DNA of 64,000 nucleotides from positions 1,086,365 to 1,150,364 of the forward strand of contig VZQC01008777.1 of assembly GCA_009823505.1 (NCBI GenBank). Reading direction: 5' to 3'. The translations under genes were made by a program, and so were the position numbers. Under the pieces are notes generated by a model. It was not told where the DNA came from and made no database searches. It saw only the letters and a list, made by a program, of their open reading frames with translations. The first letter of the stretch is position 1, and every line of letters begins with the position of its first letter. Below are positions 31,941 through 43,274 of this stretch, in pieces. Origin of the DNA: Rhizomys pruinosus (lineage: Eukaryota > Chordata > Mammalia > Rodentia > Spalacidae).

Positions 31941-32212
31941 TACAGGTTCCAAGTATTTGGACATTTTGTCCTCAGTTTGGGACACTGTTTTTGGAGGTCT
32001 TAGAAGGTGTGACCCTGCTGAAGAAAGCATGTCACTGGAGGAGGCCTTAGAGAATTCTTACACCTGCCAGATTTCTAGTTGCTCTCTGCTTCCTGTGCCT
32101 GCATGAAGATGTGATGGTGGACCCTATTCTTCTGGAATGGAAAACTCAAATAATTCTTCCATCTATAAGTTTCCTTGATCAGTGCTTTATCACAGCTGCA
32201 GAAAAGTAACAA
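31941..32212 (+). mobile_element. 3' LTR of the MaLR-like element
   Basis: Starts near 'tggaaggtacaggttccaag', contains 'aggtcttagaaggtgtgacc' and 'gatgaagatgtgatggtgga'-like text, and ends 'ctttatcacagctgcagaaa' 'agtaacaa'. The order LTR remnant, internal region, LTR supports one element from about 30345 to 32212. Confidence 0.65.
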
Positions 32213-32865
32213 ATGTAGGCCTTTTTTTACTTTTCCTTTCTTCTCACTCGTGTTTGTTTTTCATCTTGATTTCCTGGCATATCTTAAATGCACTTCCTAT
32301 CTAGCTCTCCTTACTCAGAGGCCCCTGGCAGCCCAAAGATACATACATCCTCACCAATTCAAGGACAAAAGTGAGTGGCAGACGAATACATTGTTAAGCA
32401 TCTCAACAAACAACCCTGTCACAGGCCTGACCTACATCAATAGTTATGATTTGGGAAGGTGCTGATCTCTAGACTAACCAGTCTGTGTATGTAAGAAAGA
32501 AAACAAGAGATCATGAAATGCTTCAGATTGGTCCACCCTGCTCTCACAATTGCTCTTAACACCAGTCAGTGCTAAACTTGACATCGCCAGATGAAACAAA
32601 TGAATCATGATTATGGATGTTTACTCTCCAATGGGAAAATTAAGATATTTTAAAAACTAAACTCCCAAGATGATTTTATCCATCATACTATAGCAGGCAT
32701 ATCTCACTTCGCATTGTAAATTTTAACTGTAAAATCTCTAACAATCTGACTGCAATTCTGGTCCTTTCTTTTTCAGAACTACCTAATCAGTAAACTCTAC
32801 ATTGCATTATAATCATTTTGTGTTAGTGTACTTTCTTAATGCATTAAAAATATTCTGACAATAGC
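32213..32865. other. Unique sequence, nothing recognised
   Basis: A 96-codon plus frame at 32175-32465 starts inside the LTR end and has no recognisable domain. Confidence 0.5.
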
Positions 32866-32867
32866 AA

Positions 32868-33150
32868 GTTAAGAAAAGAAGAGTTTATTATGCCTCATAG
32901 CTGAAGAATAACTGTCCATCATGGGGGAAGGTACACCACATTCACGATCGGAGAAAAGAGAGTGATGAAGGCATGCTGTGTCTTAATTCATTTCTGCATG
33001 TTACTCTAGTACATGAACCCAGACCGAGCCTGGGGCCACCCACAGTGTGGGGGTCTTCCCATGTTGTCAAGATAATGTCTCATGGAAATTCCCTGAGCCC
33101 ATCACCTAGGTGATTCTAGATTCAGTAAAGTTGACATTACCCATTATAAC
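32868..33150 (-). mobile_element. Old rodent interspersed repeat, LTR-like
   Basis: Text such as 'gaagagtttattatgcctca', 'gtctcatggaaattccctga' and 'gattctagattcagtaaag' is typical of a dispersed rodent repeat resembling the one at 28.5 kb. Family and strand are uncertain. Confidence 0.4.
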
Positions 33151-33499
33151 TGTGTATACACTCAGACAAATATTACTTTTACTCACATTGTAGTGAAAAA
33201 ATAAAAATACTTGGGATTTTTTTTCATTACTAAGGGATATAAGATAAATAACAACAAGAAGAAGTCATGTCTAACTCATCCAAATGATTCTATTTTTAGT
33301 AGATGATCATACATTCTGTTTGCTTAAGTTGTGAGAAAAATACCATTGTCTATCAGATTCAGAAAGGAAATATAAATTCAAGGACTACACCAGGCAGAGG
33401 TGAACCAAGTAATACATATGCATATCTTTTCCAGTTCTGACGTATCTTCCAGATTTTTTTTTAAATATTGGGCATCTCAATTTTGTTTGATTTTCTTTA

Positions 33500-33652
33500 T
33501 TTTTTGAGCCAGAGTCTTATTATGTACCTCTCAGTTGCCTGGAACTTGCTATATACCCCCAGGTGTTCTTGGCCTTGAACTCACAGAGATTTTCCTGTTT
33601 TGGGCTCCCAAGTGCTTGGGTTAAAATTATATGCCACGATTCCCAGCAGATA
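33500..33652 (-). mobile_element. Old B1-type SINE
   Basis: Plus strand keeps 'gagccagagtcttattatgt', 'ggccttgaactcacagagat' and 'tgggctcccaagtgcttggg'. Many changes, no CpG. Confidence 0.8.
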
Positions 33653-33656
33653 TCTT

Positions 33657-33884
33657 ATTTTTATTTTATTTATTTATTTATTTATTATTATTTTAATTTT
33701 GCATGTATGAGTATATTGGCTGCATATATGTAAGTGCACCCATCCCATGTCTTGCAATGCCCATGGAGGTCTGAAGATGGTTTTGGATCCCCTGGAACTA
33801 GAGTTATAGATAGTTATTAGCTGCCAAGTTAGGTCCTCTGCAAGAGCAACCAGCTCTTTACCACTGAGCAATCTTTCCAGCCAT
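33657..33884 (-). mobile_element. Older B2 SINE with (ATTT)n tail
   Basis: Plus strand shows an ATTT tail (33657-33686), 'gcaatgcccatggaggtctg', 'ggatcccctggaactagagt' and 'ccactgagcaatctttccag'. It lies right next to the B1 above. Confidence 0.9.
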
Positions 33885-33889
33885 CTTAA

Positions 33890-34455
33890 ACCCCAACTGA
33901 TAACTTTGTGAGCCCAAGCCGGTCTGATTACTATTATCTCTGGGCACAGTGATGGATATGACATGGGATCAGTAAGACAGGTTTTTAGAACATTGGCTTT
34001 GCTATACTTTGTGCTATGAAGCAAAAGATGAGAAGTTTAAATAATGGAAGCTAGTATATTGAATAAATGAATCATCTTTGCATTGACCAACACAAGGCAT
34101 TTTTAACACCATTCATGCTTGGCCTGCTATTTTAGATAGCAGAACACCCTGGCCCCTGCTCATGTCAGCACTATAGAACTAAGTATGTTTATTTCACCTT
34201 GTCAACCCACTGTTCCTGGAATGAATAGATTCACAAGAGCATTAAGCTGCTCTGTAGTTAAATGAGCTGCACACTCTAACCCTGTTCTTTATTTCTCTTT
34301 GCTCTCTACTTTCTCTGCATCATTATTTGTGAAACAAAGTGAAGGAAAATCAGATAGTATAGAACAGAAGTAGGAAGAAATATCAGAAAGATGCTTCTCA
34401 CTAAAATTGGGATAAAGGCTGGGCAATAATTTAAGAAGTGTTTCATATTGGGAGG
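33890..34455. other. Unique sequence, nothing recognised
   Basis: No repeats or credible genes seen. Confidence 0.5.
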
Positions 34456-34459
34456 TTAA

Positions 34460-35098
34460 AAAGCTATGTCTCACCTTCCAATATGGACTGACGACTCATG
34501 TCTCTCTAAGAATCCTCCAAACATTCAATGCCTGATGGGGAATACTGCGATACCCAGCTTGTAGACTAAACAGCTAAGGGGATTTCAGCCTCATCAGAAT
34601 ATAGACTGGCATTGTTGGACTACCTGGGCTGTATCATGGAGGCCAGTACAGGGGGATCAAGACAGAACCTGTGCTTACTGGACTTCATTTGGGGGGACCA
34701 TGTGAGGGAAAGACCCCAATGTGGAGCAAAAGTGCAGGATTGATGGTTGTTTGGGATTGCCAAGGAGGAACCTTTGAGCACTTCCTTAAGGAAAATGTGA
34801 CACCTTTTAGGAAAAAAAATTCTTCCAATTCAAGTAATATCTGTGTGTCGTGTATATATATATAATATATCTTATCTATAATATATATATTTTTACTGTT
34901 ATGCTTATCATTGGCAACAACACTAAAATAACTGAAAAAAAAAACCTTCTGGAAAGTCTCAGAAAAAAGATACAGGGGCTGTACTGAGCAGCAGGTGCAG
35001 GGAACTCCTATGAGGGCGGGGGGGCATGGAGGGGAGCGACTCTAGTTCGATTGAGAATGAATGTATGACTTATGGAAAAAAGTTATAATACAATAAAA
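34460..35098 (+). mobile_element. 5'-truncated L1, 3'-UTR only (type beta)
   Basis: It shares a long series of words with the L1 3'-UTR at 39750-40080: 'catgtctct..aagaatcctcc', 'atagactggcattgttggac', 'gggctgtatcatgga'. It ends in a G-rich run (35018-35035), 'gaatgaatgtatgacttatg' and 'aatacaataaaaag'. Frames inside it are chance frames. Confidence 0.75.
34852..34892. repeat. (TA)n-rich run inside L1 3'-UTR
   Basis: Broken TA repeats. Confidence 0.85.
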
Positions 35099-35304
35099 AG
35101 AATGTTTCAAAGATAGAATTGAAGGATGTAGATCTTTGGATAATAGAACAAAATATTTGAGAGTCTCTTGATTTTTTGCATGAAGTATATTACTTATTTC
35201 TTGTGTAATGTCATGTAAAGATAACACATGGAGAATGTATACTGGACATAAGAATATATGTTACATAATAGTACATTGATTCTTCTTGAAGTAACAAAGC
35301 TATT

Positions 35305-35508
35305 TTATTTTAATTTTATGTGTGTGAGTGCTATGCCTACATGTATGTAAGTGCACCTGTGTCCTGCAGTGCCACAGAGGACAGAAGAGGGTGCTGTATT
35401 CCCTGAAACTGGAGTTAACAGATAGTTGTCAGCTACCATGTGGGTGCTGGAATCAAAAACAGGTCTCTGCAAGAAGAGTCATTGTTCTTAATATCTGAGC
35501 CTCAAAAT
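35305..35508 (-). mobile_element. Older B2 SINE
   Basis: Plus strand shows 'gtgtcctgcagtgccacaga', 'ccctgaaactggagttaaca' and 'accatgtgggtgctgg'. The head is degenerate ('atatctgagcctc'). Confidence 0.85.
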
Positions 35509-35509
35509 G

Positions 35510-36335
35510 TACTCTTAAGAAATATATGACCTACATATTAGAAATCTATTTATATCCCATTGGTCAACTAACTTGACTAAAGTATAAAGTATTTTTGTTT
35601 CTTTTGTTTGAACAAGTAGAGTTTTGACTATCTGTTTGTAAAAATTTTTCTTATATTTTCTCCACCTGTCCTTTTTTTTTTCTTTTTTGCAATATATCAG
35701 CTTTTTTGTTTGGTTTGTCCTTTGAACAATCATAAAACTTTACTTTATTTTTTTTGCCGGGATATTCTGCCCTTCTCCTTCTCCCCCCCATCCTTGTGCA
35801 GCCAAGCCCATGCCCACAAAAAAAAGGAGAAAAAGATAATTAATATTACTTAATAAAATTATATTCATATTATTATTATTATATTAATATTACTTAATAT
35901 ATAATTTATACCTCATAATTAAATATTAAAGTAATATACATTACTTAATTATATTAAGTCCATAGTTGTTTGCTGATTCCTGTCACTCTACTAGAAGGCA
36001 AGCTTCATTTGAAGAGGCCTTAGCTATAGATATCTCCACTGCATCCTCAGATCCAGAGCAATGGGTGAGACACTGGAAGCTGACATCAATGTCTCTGAAA
36101 GTCACATCCTCCATCTTTGTATGACTTCACTGTGTATGGGAGAGTGATCAATCACAAGTTTTAGCAATGCTGCAGAAAAATATATATAGCACATAGTTGT
36201 AAGTAATCAAAGGAAGGAAAAAAAAAGTTGCTACTGTTAGTCCTGTTAGTTTCTCAAAGCCATAGAGTTTAGAATCCAGCTACTCTACTCCAGGTATAGA
36301 CCCAAAAAACAAAACCCTCTTTTAAAAATCATGTA
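35510..36335. other. Unique AT-rich sequence
   Basis: T-rich stretch with an extreme AT run at about 35835-35955. A more GC-balanced patch at about 35985-36180 stands out, but no gene or processed copy of a known gene could be recognised in it. Confidence 0.45.
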
Positions 36336-36340
36336 AATTG

Positions 36341-36465
36341 CTGGGTGTGGTGAGGAGGCAGAGGTAGGCAGATCTCCATGAGATCTAGGTCAGTCTGATC
36401 CAAATTGCTGGTGCCAGGCCAACTGGGGCTACAAAGAAACCCTGCCCCAAAAAATGAAAAGAAAA
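36341..36465 (+). mobile_element. Degenerate B1 SINE with internal deletion
   Basis: 'gctgggtgtggtgaggaggc', 'gaggtaggcagatctccatg', 'aactggggctacaaag' and an A-rich end. The stretch after the first 12 bases is deleted. Confidence 0.8.
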
Positions 36466-36469
36466 AATA

Positions 36470-37250
36470 TAATGTAAATTAATGTTCATAGCGATGTAAT
36501 TTACAATTGTCAAAAATGTAGAAAGAAATCTAATGTCGACAATCATAATGGAAGGATAAAAACATGTTTATATCAACATGTATTAAGTATTCCATAAGAA
36601 AAAATGAAGTACCTTTCCATTATTATGTTAAATGAACAAGCAAATAATAAACAGACCAAATATAATAGGAAGGACTGTATCAAAACAAAATATATGAAGC
36701 AGTCAAACCAATCTATATTGTATATATAAAACAATGAAGTGATTGTCAGAGGAGAATGCGGCTGTAAATGACGTAAATAAATTTATAACTATAGTGATGG
36801 TTAGTGTACTAAAAAGCAACAAATTTTACAAAATTAATAGATTAATTGTAGTTACTGATCCTTTATATCCTCTGTTTTTATCAAAGATAGTTTCAGAGTC
36901 TGGCATCCAGTATGTGGTATTTAAACAATACTTGTTGAATAAATAAACACCTGGATAAAGGAAAGAGTGCATGAACGAATGTAACCAATATATCACTAAT
37001 CTGAGAGAAGATATTTGAAGATCAGATTCTGTGACACTTTCCCCTTTCCATGAAGGCTGTGTTGAGTACTTGACATGTTCAGAATTGGTGGTGCACCTTA
37101 ACACTTCAATGCATCTACTTCCATCACTATGAAAGATCACGGTGATTCTACTGCTTAAAATACAGGTGTGACTATACTTTCTGAGACAATATTTATCTTT
37201 TATTCATTAGTGTTCCAGGTGCAATTATTTTATTTTTATTCTCTTTTTTT
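36470..37250. other. Unique AT-rich sequence, nothing recognised
   Basis: Overlapping plus and minus frames at 36743-37140 have no recognisable domain. Confidence 0.5.
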
Positions 37251-37254
37251 GTTT

Positions 37255-37263
37255 AATCTTACT
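37255..37263 (+). repeat. Left duplication candidate of the 37.3-40.4 kb L1
   Basis: aatcttact, repeated at 40412-40420. It is only nine bases, so chance is not excluded. Confidence 0.55.
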
Positions 37264-37284
37264 GGGGGTGTGGGGGGTAATCTC

Positions 37285-38575
37285 TATATCAGATTTCAAA
37301 CTATATTACAGGGCTATAGTCATAAAAACAGATTGGTACTGGCACAAAAACTGACCTGTAGAACAATGGAACAAAACTGAAGATCCAAACTTGAGCACAC
37401 ACAATTTCAGCCACCTCAATTTGACAAGGGGACCAAGAAGACACAATGGAGGACAAACAGTATCTTCAGCAAATGGTGTCAGCAAAACTGGATCACCACT
37501 TCTGACCTCTGTGGCATTGCACAACACGGGTGCACAAACCTGCATGCAGACAGTACATTGATACACATACAGAAATAAATAAAATTAAAAAAAATGTAAA
37601 ATTAAAGTCCTACCGCTCACCCTGTACCAAAATCAACCGCAAATGGTTCAAAGACCTCAAAGTGAAACACAAAACTCTAAAGGTGATAGAAGAAGTTGGC
37701 AGCAACCTACAAGAAATAGGAATAGGAAAAGACTTTCTAAATCAGACAGCAGCTGAGCAGGAAAATAAGGTTGGCAATTGACAAGTGGGACCTTATTAAA
37801 CTCAAAAGCTTCCGTACAGTGAAAGAAATAATCAGGGAAGTGAAGAGAAAACCCACAGAGTGGGAGGACATTTTCACCCACTGCTGATACATCTGACAGA
37901 GCATTAACTTTCAGAATATATAAACTACTCAAAAAACAAAGAAGAAAAAAACAATTGACTCACTCAAAAGATGGAGTAAAGAGCTGAACAGAGACTTCAC
38001 AGGTGAGGAATTAGAGATGGCTGAGAAACATCTTAAAAAGTGTTCACCATTGCTAATAATTAAGGAAATGCAAATTAAAACCACTTTAATATATCATCTT
38101 ACTCCAATAAGACTACCTAGGATCAAGAAAACAAATGATACCAAATGCTAGAGAAGTGGGGAAAGGGGAACACTCATCCACTGCTGGTGGGAATGTAAAC
38201 TTATAAAACCACTATGGAAAGCAGTGTGAAGAATCCTTAAAAGACTCAAAATGAGCTTACCACCAGATCCAATCATACCACTCCTGGATATATACCCACA
38301 AGACTCATCCTACCACAGAGATACATGTATAGCCATGTTTATTGCAGTTCTCTTCACAATAGTAAAGAGCTGGAACCAACCCAAGTTCCCTCTCAACCAA
38401 TGAGTGGATAGAGAAAATGTGGTACATCTATACAATGGAGTTCTATGCAGCAGTAAAGAAACAAGACATCATGAACTTTGCTGGTAAATGGATGGAACTA
38501 GAAGATACTGTGCTAAGTGATACTTCACAGTCCCAGAAAAACAAATGAAGAATGGTATCTCTCATCTGTGGATGC
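37285..38575 (+). pseudogene. L1 ORF2 C-terminal part, broken
   Basis: Plus-strand frames show 'KINRKWFKDLKVKHKTLKV' and '[17 protein letters not shown]' (37530-37781), then shifted text up to the stop in 'gtggatgctag' near 38577. The breaks are fewer than in the L1 at 16.6 kb. A B2 tail piece replaces about 20 bases near 37500. Confidence 0.85.
37501..37598 (+). mobile_element. 5'-truncated B2 SINE nested in L1 ORF2
   Basis: Only the distal half: 'ttctgacctctgtggcattg', 'acaacacgggtgcacaaacc', 'tgcagacagtacattgatac' and an A-rich tail. Confidence 0.93.
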
Positions 38576-38825
38576 TAGTATCAAGTACCTAGTTATAAGG
38601 CAAACTGAGCAATGTTAATGCTATATTTCTCATGATCTGAAAACAACTGTGTTCTTATATTATGAATCCCTTAACAAGTTCTGGAATAAACCTAGTACTG
38701 ATTTTCAGACTTTGGAATTTTGGGTATATGGGTGGAGGTTATGTATGCATAGAATAATATAAAATCAAAATAATGAGGGAAAAAAACTAGTTTGTCATGT
38801 CATTGTATCTAACCACGGTAATTTT

Positions 38826-38980
38826 TTTTTTTGGTCTTTTTGAGACAGGGTCTCCCTGTAGTCCCAGCTGTCCTGGAACTCACTCTGTAGACCAGGCTGG
38901 CCTTGAACTCACAAAGATCCACTTGCCTCTGCCTCCCAAGTGCTAGGATTAAAGGCGTGAGCCACCACGCCCGGCTTTTT
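38826..38980 (-). mobile_element. B1 SINE nested in L1 3'-UTR
   Basis: Young and complete in reverse: 'tttttgagacagggtctccc' through 'gagccaccacgcccggc'. The flanks 'accacggtaattttt' (left) and 'accacagtattttt' (right) are an imperfect duplication. Confidence 0.95.
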
Positions 38981-38989
38981 TTTTTTTTT

Positions 38990-40411
38990 ACCACAGTATT
39001 TTTTATAGGAGTGCTTCTGTATTTCTTATACAAGGCTGCTTGAGCTTTTGTCTAAGCCTTTTCTAAAATATTATACCGTAATTAAAAGTATCAGGCTAGT
39101 ATAACTTAGCCTTTCTGGATGCTTACTGACCATACTTAATGCCCATACCAATTTGGGCGAGGGTCCTAAGGGATAACTTTGTTCCTTGCCCTCAGAGGTC
39201 AACTAATCCCCAGGAGACTATGCATGGGGGCATCTTTTGAAATGTCCTGCAAATGTGAGTCACCAATCTTCCTGTGCAGGGAGGTCTTGGAGATCCATTA
39301 CTGAGAATTCAGCCAGTGTCAAGTCTATAAAGAGGAAAGTCTGCTCATGCTTCAAAAAGGAAAGCCTTGTCTAGCAAGACCTGACTTTGTCTTTGAGTGG
39401 ATGGATCTGGTAAATGAAAAGCCAAAAGGAGCCAGGGCCCCCCCCCCAAAAAAAAATCCAAGTGATCCCTGAGGACCAGATCCTCAACTGACCTTGAGAA
39501 ACCAAAAAAAAAAAAAAATGATTAATCTGGGCTGTGTGTCCTTAAACATCCAAAAGGAAAGTATAACCAGAAATAAATAAATAGTAAGGCCTGAGAAATT
39601 GTACTTCAGGTGTAAAACTTGACATCTTAGTAAAAAGACAAATAATAAAAAAAGAAAAGAGCACAGTTGTTTTGCCTGTCTTACTGGCAAGTACAGCTAC
39701 CCTGTGGCTGCCACTGCTTTTGCCATCCTTCAAAGACATGAGACACAGCTTTTCAACCTTCCAATGTGGACTGATGTCTCATGTCTCTCCAAGAATCCTC
39801 CAAATCTTCAGTGCCAGATGGGGACTGCTGAGACATCCAGTTTGTGGACTGAGCAACTACTGGGGTTTCAGCCTCTTCAGGGTATGGACTGCCATTGTTG
39901 GACTACCCAGGCTGTATCATGGAGACCAGTACAGGAAGACCAAGACAGGACATGGTGCTTACTGGACCTCATTTGGTGACCCAGTGTGGAGCACAAGGGC
40001 AAGACTGATGGTTGTCTAGGCGTGGCAAGGGGGAGCCTTCAAACAATTCCTTAAGGAAAACATGACATCTTTCAGCCTAATAAAGAAAAAAATAAAAAAA
40101 TTAAAAAAATAAATTATAAGCTAAAGATGCTAAAACCTATGATGTCATATTTTGGAGTGATGCAAATTGGAAGTAATAACAGCACCAACAAAAATACTGT
40201 GTCAAAGAACTGACTGAAATGGTGAACTTCTGCCTGAAACAGCAAACTTCTGCATCAAAAATTAAAAAGGAGACTGAGAAAAAGATGAGAAACATGTATG
40301 GCAGAATGCATGAGTTCTTGTGGGGTGGGGGGCATGAAAGGGGAATGGGCCTAGATTTAATTGGGAAATGTATGAAATGCGCAGAGCTTCAATTAAAAAA
40401 TGGCTTTAAAA
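38990..40411 (+). mobile_element. L1 3'-UTR, type beta, main part
   Basis: Contains blocks shared with 34460-34810 and, in reverse, with 46060-47065. Examples are 'ctcatttggtgacccagtgt', 'gcatggaaaggggaa'-like ends, and the C/A run at 39440-39457. Plus frames at 39672-40019 overlap here and are not credible genes. Confidence 0.75.
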
Positions 40412-40420
40412 AATCTTACT
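40412..40420 (+). repeat. Right duplication candidate of the 37.3-40.4 kb L1
   Basis: aatcttact, as at 37255-37263. Confidence 0.55.
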
Positions 40421-40424
40421 AGGG

Positions 40425-41125
40425 AAAGTTTTCTTTTTTAATTTCAGAAAAGTAAAAGGTGCCAGATGAAGATCCGAAAAGTGTTGTGTACATGAGTTGC
40501 TGTTGAACACTGTCAGACCAAGAGGTTTATCATGTCACTTGAGTTAGGCTGAATCTTTCTCTCTGTTTCATGAATACCAGACAGGATCCTGTACAGAATG
40601 CAAGTGAGAAAAGAAGCTGTTAGTGACACTGGCCAGCTTTTTGCTCAATTATTCTGATCAGATAAAGGTGTTCTGACTTCAGATCTGCTAAAAAGGCAGA
40701 GATAAGACCAAAGGCAGTTTAGCTAATATCTTTTCACATAGAAAGATGTTTAAAGTAAGAAAAAAATAGCATAGCCCTAAACACGAATCAATAGTTATCC
40801 ATTCAATAAATTCATTGTCTGTATCCTTAACTATCCTGATAGTGACGGTATGGAAATAAAGGATTTTCCTTGTTTTACTTAAAGCAAGTACCCTATTTTC
40901 TATCTAGTCCAATAGTTTCATTCCAAAAAATCAGTACTTAGGGCTTACTGGTCAAGTATGAAGGCCATAGAATGAGGGATAACTGGTTCATGTAAAAGGA
41001 CTATATGGTCAGAAATTGCACCTGAGGAAGCAAAACCAATGCTTCTAAGCCAGGGACCCATCAGCTTGGGCCTGAGGCCTAGGTTCCTTTATTTGTTCTT
41101 TCTCATTAAGTCTCAAAATTGTATG
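40425..41125. other. Unique sequence, nothing recognised
   Basis: No repeats or credible genes. Confidence 0.5.
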
Positions 41126-41164
41126 CTTTTTTTTTTTTTTTTTTAGTTCAGGTCCTTTGATAAG

Positions 41165-41342
41165 ATATTTACTTATTTGTTTAGAGACAGGGTCTCATAC
41201 CAGACTACCCTTAGACTCCTGTACCTTGGATTACCTTGATCTTCTGCCAGATTTATACGATACTAGAGAGCAAACCTAGGGTGTCCTGTGTGTTAGGAAA
41301 GCACTCTGCTAACTTAATTAACTACTTCTGCAGGCCCAACGT
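41165..41342 (-). mobile_element. Old B4-like SINE (B1 and ID-like parts)
   Basis: Left part 'agagacagggtctcatacca' recalls B1 in reverse. Right part 'gagagcaaacctagggt' and 'aggaaagcactctgctaac' recalls an ID/tRNA-Ala-like head in reverse. The combination fits B4. Very diverged. Confidence 0.6.
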
Positions 41343-41382
41343 CTTTATTTAACTTGATTAGAAGAAAGCAGTTGCAAGTAAT

Positions 41383-41428
41383 TTCCTTCTTTCCTTCCTT
41401 CCTTCCTTCCTTCCTTCCTTCCTTCCTT

Positions 41429-41459
<31 letters not shown>

Positions 41460-41575
41460 GCCTTCCTGCCTTCCTGCCTTCCTGTCTTCCTGTCTGCCTT
41501 CCTGCCTTCCTGCCTTCCTCCCTCCTTCCCTCTCACTTTCCCTCCCTCTTTCCTTCTCTACTTCCTTCCTTTTTT
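41383..41575. repeat. Long (CCTT)n polypyrimidine tract
   Basis: Pure CCTT at about 41388-41442, then CCTG-containing variants to about 41520, then mixed CT. The opposite strand is purine only. The Pro/Leu/Ser and Arg/Lys/Gly frames across it are artefacts. Confidence 0.97.
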
Positions 41576-41694
41576 ATTTTCTTTCTGAGATCAGATCTCA
41601 CTAATACCTTCAAACTCATAGCAATCCTCCTCCCTCTTTCTCCCACATACTGAAATTGGAAAAGTGAGCCAAAATGCCCAACTATAAAACACTT

Positions 41695-42115
41695 TTTAAA
41701 AGTCCCATCAAAATCTGAAACTATGTCCTTGGACAGGACTCCTATATTAAAATTCACCAACCCAGGGCTCAAGGACCATTTTGGAAGATGATCAGAAAGA
41801 TTATAAGAGCCAGGGGAGGAAAGTGCATGACCATAAAGAAACAGTCTTACAGGCTCCTGGGACCTTGCTCCTTTGAACTTGGTTACAGCATGTACAAGAT
41901 ATACACAAACTCAGACAAAACCCAGCATAGAAATGGAGAAATGGGCAGGAGGCCACAGCTTTGAGGAGGAGCTATTGGCAGCGGATAACTTGCTGGGTGA
42001 AGGAGAGCTGATCTTATATAAGGGAATGATGCTAGACAGACTGAACAAGCTTCAGTGGACGAACTCACATCAAGGGACATTTTAGTACACAAACTTGACT
42101 CAGTAAGCTTTAACA
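41695..42115 (+). mobile_element. L1 3'-UTR fragment, Lx-like type (gamma)
   Basis: 'gtccttggacaggactccta', 'aaattcaccaacccagggct' and 'agaaagattataagagccag' are typical of Lx-type L1 3'-UTRs and pair with 10540-10650. 5' truncated, no clear tail. Confidence 0.7.
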
Positions 42116-42221
42116 TATGTGACAAAGTACAAGGAGTCTTGTGTGTGAGCAGTGGGACGGTGCACACAGGGATTGGGAGCCTAAATATGATTATGATATA
42201 TTGCATAAAAATCTACAAATT

Positions 42222-42372
42222 AGCCAGGCGTGGTGGTGCACGCCTTTAATCCTAGCACTTGGGAGGCAGAGGCAGGCGGATCTTTGTGAGTTCAAGGCCA
42301 GCCTGGTGTACAGAGTGAGTTCCAGGACAGCTGGGGCTACAGGGAGACCCTGTCTCAAAAAGACAAAAAAAA
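42222..42372 (+). mobile_element. Young B1 SINE with perfect 15-bp duplication
   Basis: Complete: 'agccaggcgtggtggtgcac' to 'ctgtctcaaaaagac' and A tail. The duplication aaaaatctacaaatt lies at 42207-42221 and 42373-42387. Confidence 0.97.
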
Positions 42373-42389
42373 AAAAATCTACAAATTTC

Positions 42390-42670
42390 AATATAGTATG
42401 TTTTCAAAACAATAAGGTTAAGCTAATTTACTTGACATGAGGGTGGTGTGGGAAATGGTGCAGGCAGGGGTGCTCTCTGGGATCTCTCACTGTCTCTCTG
42501 GTGTTTAGGGGACAAATTGCTGATTTTAATGAGCTCAGATTTCTTTTCCATATAGAATAGGATGGTACAGTCAGAAGCTATGAGGCAGATCTGTGCTTGA
42601 GATGTCCATCACCCTTAGACATTCATTAAATGTCTCTTGTCAGAGTAAAATGGGAGAGAGAAAATATATT
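42390..42670. other. Unique sequence, nothing recognised
   Basis: Short stretch between SINEs. Confidence 0.5.
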
Positions 42671-42675
42671 TTTTA

Positions 42676-42892
42676 ATTTTTAAAAATTATCTATGTGTAT
42701 GAGTTTACTGTCTGCATATAGGTAGGTGCACCTGTGTCATGCAATGCTGTGGAGGTCAGAAGGGGGCATTGGATTCCCCTGGAACTGGAGTTAAAGATGG
42801 TTCTTAGCTGCCATGTGGGTGCTGGGAATTGAAGCCAGGTCCTCTGTAAGAGCGGTCGGTGTTCTTAACCGCTGAGACATCTCTCCAGCCCC
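42676..42892 (-). mobile_element. B2 SINE
   Basis: Complete copy without the central duplicated block; plus strand 'gcaatgctgtggaggtcaga' to 'gagacatctctccagcccc'. Flanks 'agaaaatatatttttt' and 'agaaaaatatttttt' are an imperfect duplication. Confidence 0.92.
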
Positions 42893-42904
42893 AGAAAAAT
42901 ATTT

Positions 42905-42998
42905 TTTAGCATTTTTATTGAAGTTTTGTGCATTTCATACATCGTTTCTCAGTCCAATCCAGACTCATCTTGTCTTCCATGCTCCTCACCTGCCATCC
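42905..42998 (-). mobile_element. Very short L1 3' tail
   Basis: Reverse of the L1 end: 'tttttattgaagttttgtgc', 'atttcatacatcgtttctca', 'ccaatccagactcat'. About 90 bp are left. Confidence 0.8.
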
Positions 42999-42999
42999 C

Positions 43000-43268
43000 T
43001 GTCTGTGGGAAAACTTAGTTAAGATGGTTTGGATTCTAAGCCAACGGTACCTCCCTGGCCACACCATGGGGTGGGGTGTAGTGACGAAAAGATTTAGCAT
43101 TCCTGAGAATTGAGTCATGTTGGAATAAAATCTCTCTCTGCATTTGAACCTCAACCTGCGTACACGTGGTGTACTTTCCTGTGCGTATTTTCCACATGGG
43201 TCGTCCCAGGATTAAGTGGGCCCTGCCACAAATCTCGGTGGCGACACCACACCTGTCGTGTATCTTAG
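43000..43268 (+). mobile_element. Possible solo LTR fragment
   Basis: A GC-richer patch with 'tgtgggaaaact' at its left, an AATAAA at 43126-43131, and CpG-bearing text on the right ('gtgggccctgccacaaatct', 'cggtggcgacaccac'). Poly(A) signal placement and composition resemble the R/U5 part of a retroviral LTR. I could not match it to a named family, and terminal TG...CA and duplications are not certain. Confidence 0.35.
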
Positions 43269-43274
43269 AAAAAT

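Larger units (their letters stand above)
37264..40411 (+). mobile_element. 5'-truncated L1 with long 3'-UTR (type beta)
   Basis: ORF2 C-terminal third at about 37285-38575, then a 3'-UTR of about 1.8 kb ending in the typical G-rich run at 40318-40332, 'aaatgtatgaaatgcgcag' and an A-rich end. A short B2 piece (37501) and a B1 (38826) are nested in it. It is flanked by a 9-bp candidate duplication. Confidence 0.82.

Noticed and set aside
35985..36180. Processed pseudogene of a host gene
   Set aside because: The patch is more GC-balanced than its surroundings and gives some readable peptide, but I could not match it to any protein, and no A tail or duplication was seen.
41345..41653. Pro/Leu/Ser-rich and Arg/Lys/Gly-rich frames
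   Set aside because: They are translations of the CCTT repeat.
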